Origin: Heterotrichella gracilis
Lineage: Eukaryota; Sar; Xanthophyceae; Tribonematales; Xanthonemataceae
DNA: 64,000 nucleotides
Direction of reading: 5' to 3'
NCBI GenBank assembly: GCA_032358255.1
Contig: JAULBX010019300.1
Coordinates: forward strand, 1 to 64,000
Below, piece by piece: positions 61,948 to 64,000 of the stretch. A program made the translations under genes and the position numbers. The notes beneath the pieces were generated by a model. That model was not told the origin of the DNA. It did no database searches and worked only from the letters and a program-made list of their open reading frames with translations. Within the stretch, counting starts at the first letter, position 1. Every line of letters begins with the position of its first letter.

Positions 61948-63622
61948 CTATACGGCAACATAGACATTGAGCAATGCGGCTGACAAGAAAAAGAGCCCCG
62001 CTGCAACCCCGATCATCATGATTGTGTTCCTCAGCAGCATCTTGTTGTTGTCGTGGGGCACAAACGCGGTCTTCAGGTCGTTGGTGATGGTGAACAACCG
62101 CCGTGACACCACCACGTAGATGGCTGTTGTCAAGAAGAAGTTGAGCAGCGGGTAGCCAGGGACGAGTGTGAGCAGGGACTTGGGCTGGCCATCTGGGATG
62201 TCGGTCCTCATCCATATGTGGAACTGGCCGATGTAGGTCTCCAGCGTGATGATCCCCAGCCAGCCGTACAGTCCCAGGGAGTAGGACCGCATCTCCGGGA
62301 GGATGTTCCGCAGGATGATCCACAGGGTGATGGGGATCCACGATGTGTATGGGTGCAGCTGGTTGTACTCCAGCTTGGGGAGCAGGAACACATACTCCAC
62401 CCACAGGTAGCCCGCTGTGAGGCACAGCGTGATGATGAGCGTCTTGATCAAGGCCTTGGTCCTGATGGGGGCGTTGCCAACCCACTGCAGCGCCTTGTCG
62501 CAGTAGGGGTGGAGGAAGGCGCACAGCATGCCGTGGATCCACACGTAGCGGTCCAGCGAGGACCTGAAGTACCACTCGTGCAGGGAGTCCCCGTCAGGCT
62601 TCCTGGGGTCTGTGTAGCCCATGAGGAAGGCAAATGGCCCCCAGATGGTGTAGAACACCGCCTTGATGTCCCAGCACACAAAGACCACCACCAGGGAGCC
62701 AATGATCTTGCACAGCACGCCGAATCTGCTCTTGTTGTACTGGTTGCCGATGCCCAGGCTCGCGTAGACCAGGACGGTGTACAAGGTGTGCATGGGGCAG
62801 ATGTAGTAGAGCATGTAGCTGTTCTGCAGGATGACGCAGGCGAAGAACACCAGGAAGTTCAGCCGCCACATCATCTGCCCAAACCGGCCGATGCTGAAGT
62901 CCCCGGTCTTGTAGTAGTAGTGGAAGTTGCCATAGCCTGTCATCCACACGTAGGCTGCAATGAACACGCGGATCGCGTTGTATATCTCCTTGGCCTCAAA
63001 GTAGTGGTACAGCAGGAACAGAACCTGCAAGTTAGAAGCTTAGTCAGCATATGGTAGGGGTGGGTTGCAAGTGGGTGAAGCATCACAACCTTGTACTGTC
63101 AACCACCTAGCTACACCACTGTACCTGCATCCACCCCTTCCACTCCTCTGTTTGGTCCCGGTTCAACAAGCTTGAGGTCCGTGACTTCTTTAGGGAAACG
63201 CCAAACGCCACTGCTGTCAGGAGTGTGTACAGGAAGGTGAGCAGGTCCCTGCTGTAGCTCTTGGGCCCCTCCTGGAACACCTCTGTGCGATCGGCCACAT
63301 AGAACCACAGCATGAGGAACCCAAACTCCACGATGGACCGCAACGTGGGCTTGGCATCAAACAACGCCTTGTTGTCCAGCTTCAGGCACTTGAAGAACTC
63401 GTTGTTGACGTAGGACAGCGGTACGTCAGGTGCTGCAACCTTGACATGATCTGTGTCCTTGCCATTCTCCACTGTCAGCAGCGCGTCAGCCTCTTCGCTG
63501 ATGACGTCGCTGCTCTTGCGGCGACCCTTGCAAGTTTTGCTGAAGACCTCTGCCCACGCCCACAAGAAGCTGGCCACACCGAAAGCGATGAGACAGGCAA
63601 CCTGGCCAGCAGTAGCCAGCAT
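61948..63622 (-). CDS. Cas1-domain O-acetylation membrane protein (RWA/CASD1 type), 524 aa
   Basis: Relatives are plant REDUCED WALL ACETYLATION proteins, animal CASD1 and Cryptococcus Cas1, which take part in O-acetylation of polysaccharides or sialic acid in the Golgi. Two exons, 63622-63125 and 63024-61948. Residues 1-25 form a first hydrophobic helix; the second exon encodes about nine further helices with family landmarks TGYGNFHYYYKTGDFSIGRF, RLNFLVFFACVILQNSYMLYYICPMHT and YRFxxSLDRY-like RSSLDRYVWIHGMLCAFLHP, then ETYIGQFHIWM. There is no N-terminal SGNH esterase-like domain, which matches plant RWA and not CASD1. The substrate in an alga is unknown; cell-wall or exopolysaccharide acetylation is the natural guess. 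Start is the first ATG and length agrees with plant RWA. Confidence 0.93.
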
Positions 63623-64000
63623 GGTTGCTCAAGTTTGGCCACCCCCCTAGCTGTGACCGATCGGGCCGAGCAACGTTATGCTTAATACGATCCACTAAGC
63701 TGCAGCCTGTTGAGGGGACACCATAACGGGTGAAACAAAGTTGACACTGCCTGGAGTACACATCAGTTGGGTACAAGGTTTGAAATTCCACAGAGTCAAG
63801 TTGCGACAGTGTAGGCGGTACAACTGGTGCCGACACGACACGATCCGACAGCGGCTGGACGAGCTGCACGAGATCTAACCCGTTTTGTGTCCAGCAACTG
63901 CTATAGCAACCCACGTTAAGGTAGAGGCAGGCACCTGTTTGCACAACCCACATTATTTTATGCACAGGTCTCCCCTCGTTTCGTTTCAGTATCTACAGGC
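63623..64000. promoter_or_regulatory. Upstream region of the RWA-like gene
   Basis: About 380 bases to the window end. The minus-strand frame upstream has no ATG joined to the gene. No motif identified. Confidence 0.3.

Noticed and set aside
62218-63057. 279-codon plus-strand open frame
   Set aside because: It is antisense to the RWA-like exon 2 and reflects codon bias of the real gene; no domain is visible.

Overview
The window is nuclear DNA of a eukaryote, most likely a unicellular green alga (chlorophyte). Genes are split into many short exons joined by GT-AG introns, with a few apparent GC-AG introns. Several products are of plant/algal kind: a plant-type peroxin-13 without an SH3 domain, a Cas1-domain wall-acetylation (RWA-like) membrane protein, a plastid-targeted protein and a plant-like Iojap/RsfS. 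Introns carry TTTAGGG-type repeats, the plant/green-algal telomere motif. There are no operons, rRNAs, CRISPRs or plasmid features. All gene models below were spliced by eye: exon ends were chosen by splice consensus, phase continuity and fit to known families.

Layout, left to right: NDUFS1 (complex I 75 kDa subunit, minus, 3' end off the window); a DUF3605/GIG1-like gene (plus); PEX13 (minus); a histidine-phosphatase (phosphoglycerate-mutase-like) gene (plus) followed by a decayed copy of its own last exon; about 3 kb with no convincing gene; a divergent pair of related small membrane proteins (12.7-15.9 kb); FRA10AC1 (minus) with introns full of duplicated exon pieces; a divergent pair of tiny genes (20.6-22.1 kb); a bZIP factor (minus); a 58-residue Cys-rich protein ending in a CaaX-like box; about 3 kb of gene-poor DNA; a mitochondrial-carrier-family gene; a plastid protein; a second bZIP factor (minus); a tail-anchored ankyrin protein (minus); RAD1 of the 9-1-1 checkpoint clamp (minus); a BUD23-like methyltransferase with a long extra C-terminal part (plus); Iojap/RsfS (minus); an EGF-TM-RING ubiquitin ligase (plus); and RWA/Cas1 (minus).

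The genes do not form a pathway. Most are housekeeping genes of the mitochondrion, plastid, peroxisome, nucleus and secretory system. Several pairs are head-to-head with 250-850 bp between start codons (NDUFS1/DUF3605, PEX13/phosphatase, the two small membrane genes, the 20.6/21.3 kb pair, Iojap/RING), so shared promoters are likely. No intact autonomous transposon was recognised. Repeats include a short dispersed family ending in a CTGTGCGT-CCC motif, several minisatellites, microsatellites and interstitial telomere-like repeats.

The most unusual observations are the exon fossils inside FRA10AC1 introns, the divergent pair of paralogous micro-membrane proteins, the CaaX-tailed zinc-ribbon-like microprotein, and the roughly 430-residue extension on the BUD23-like enzyme.
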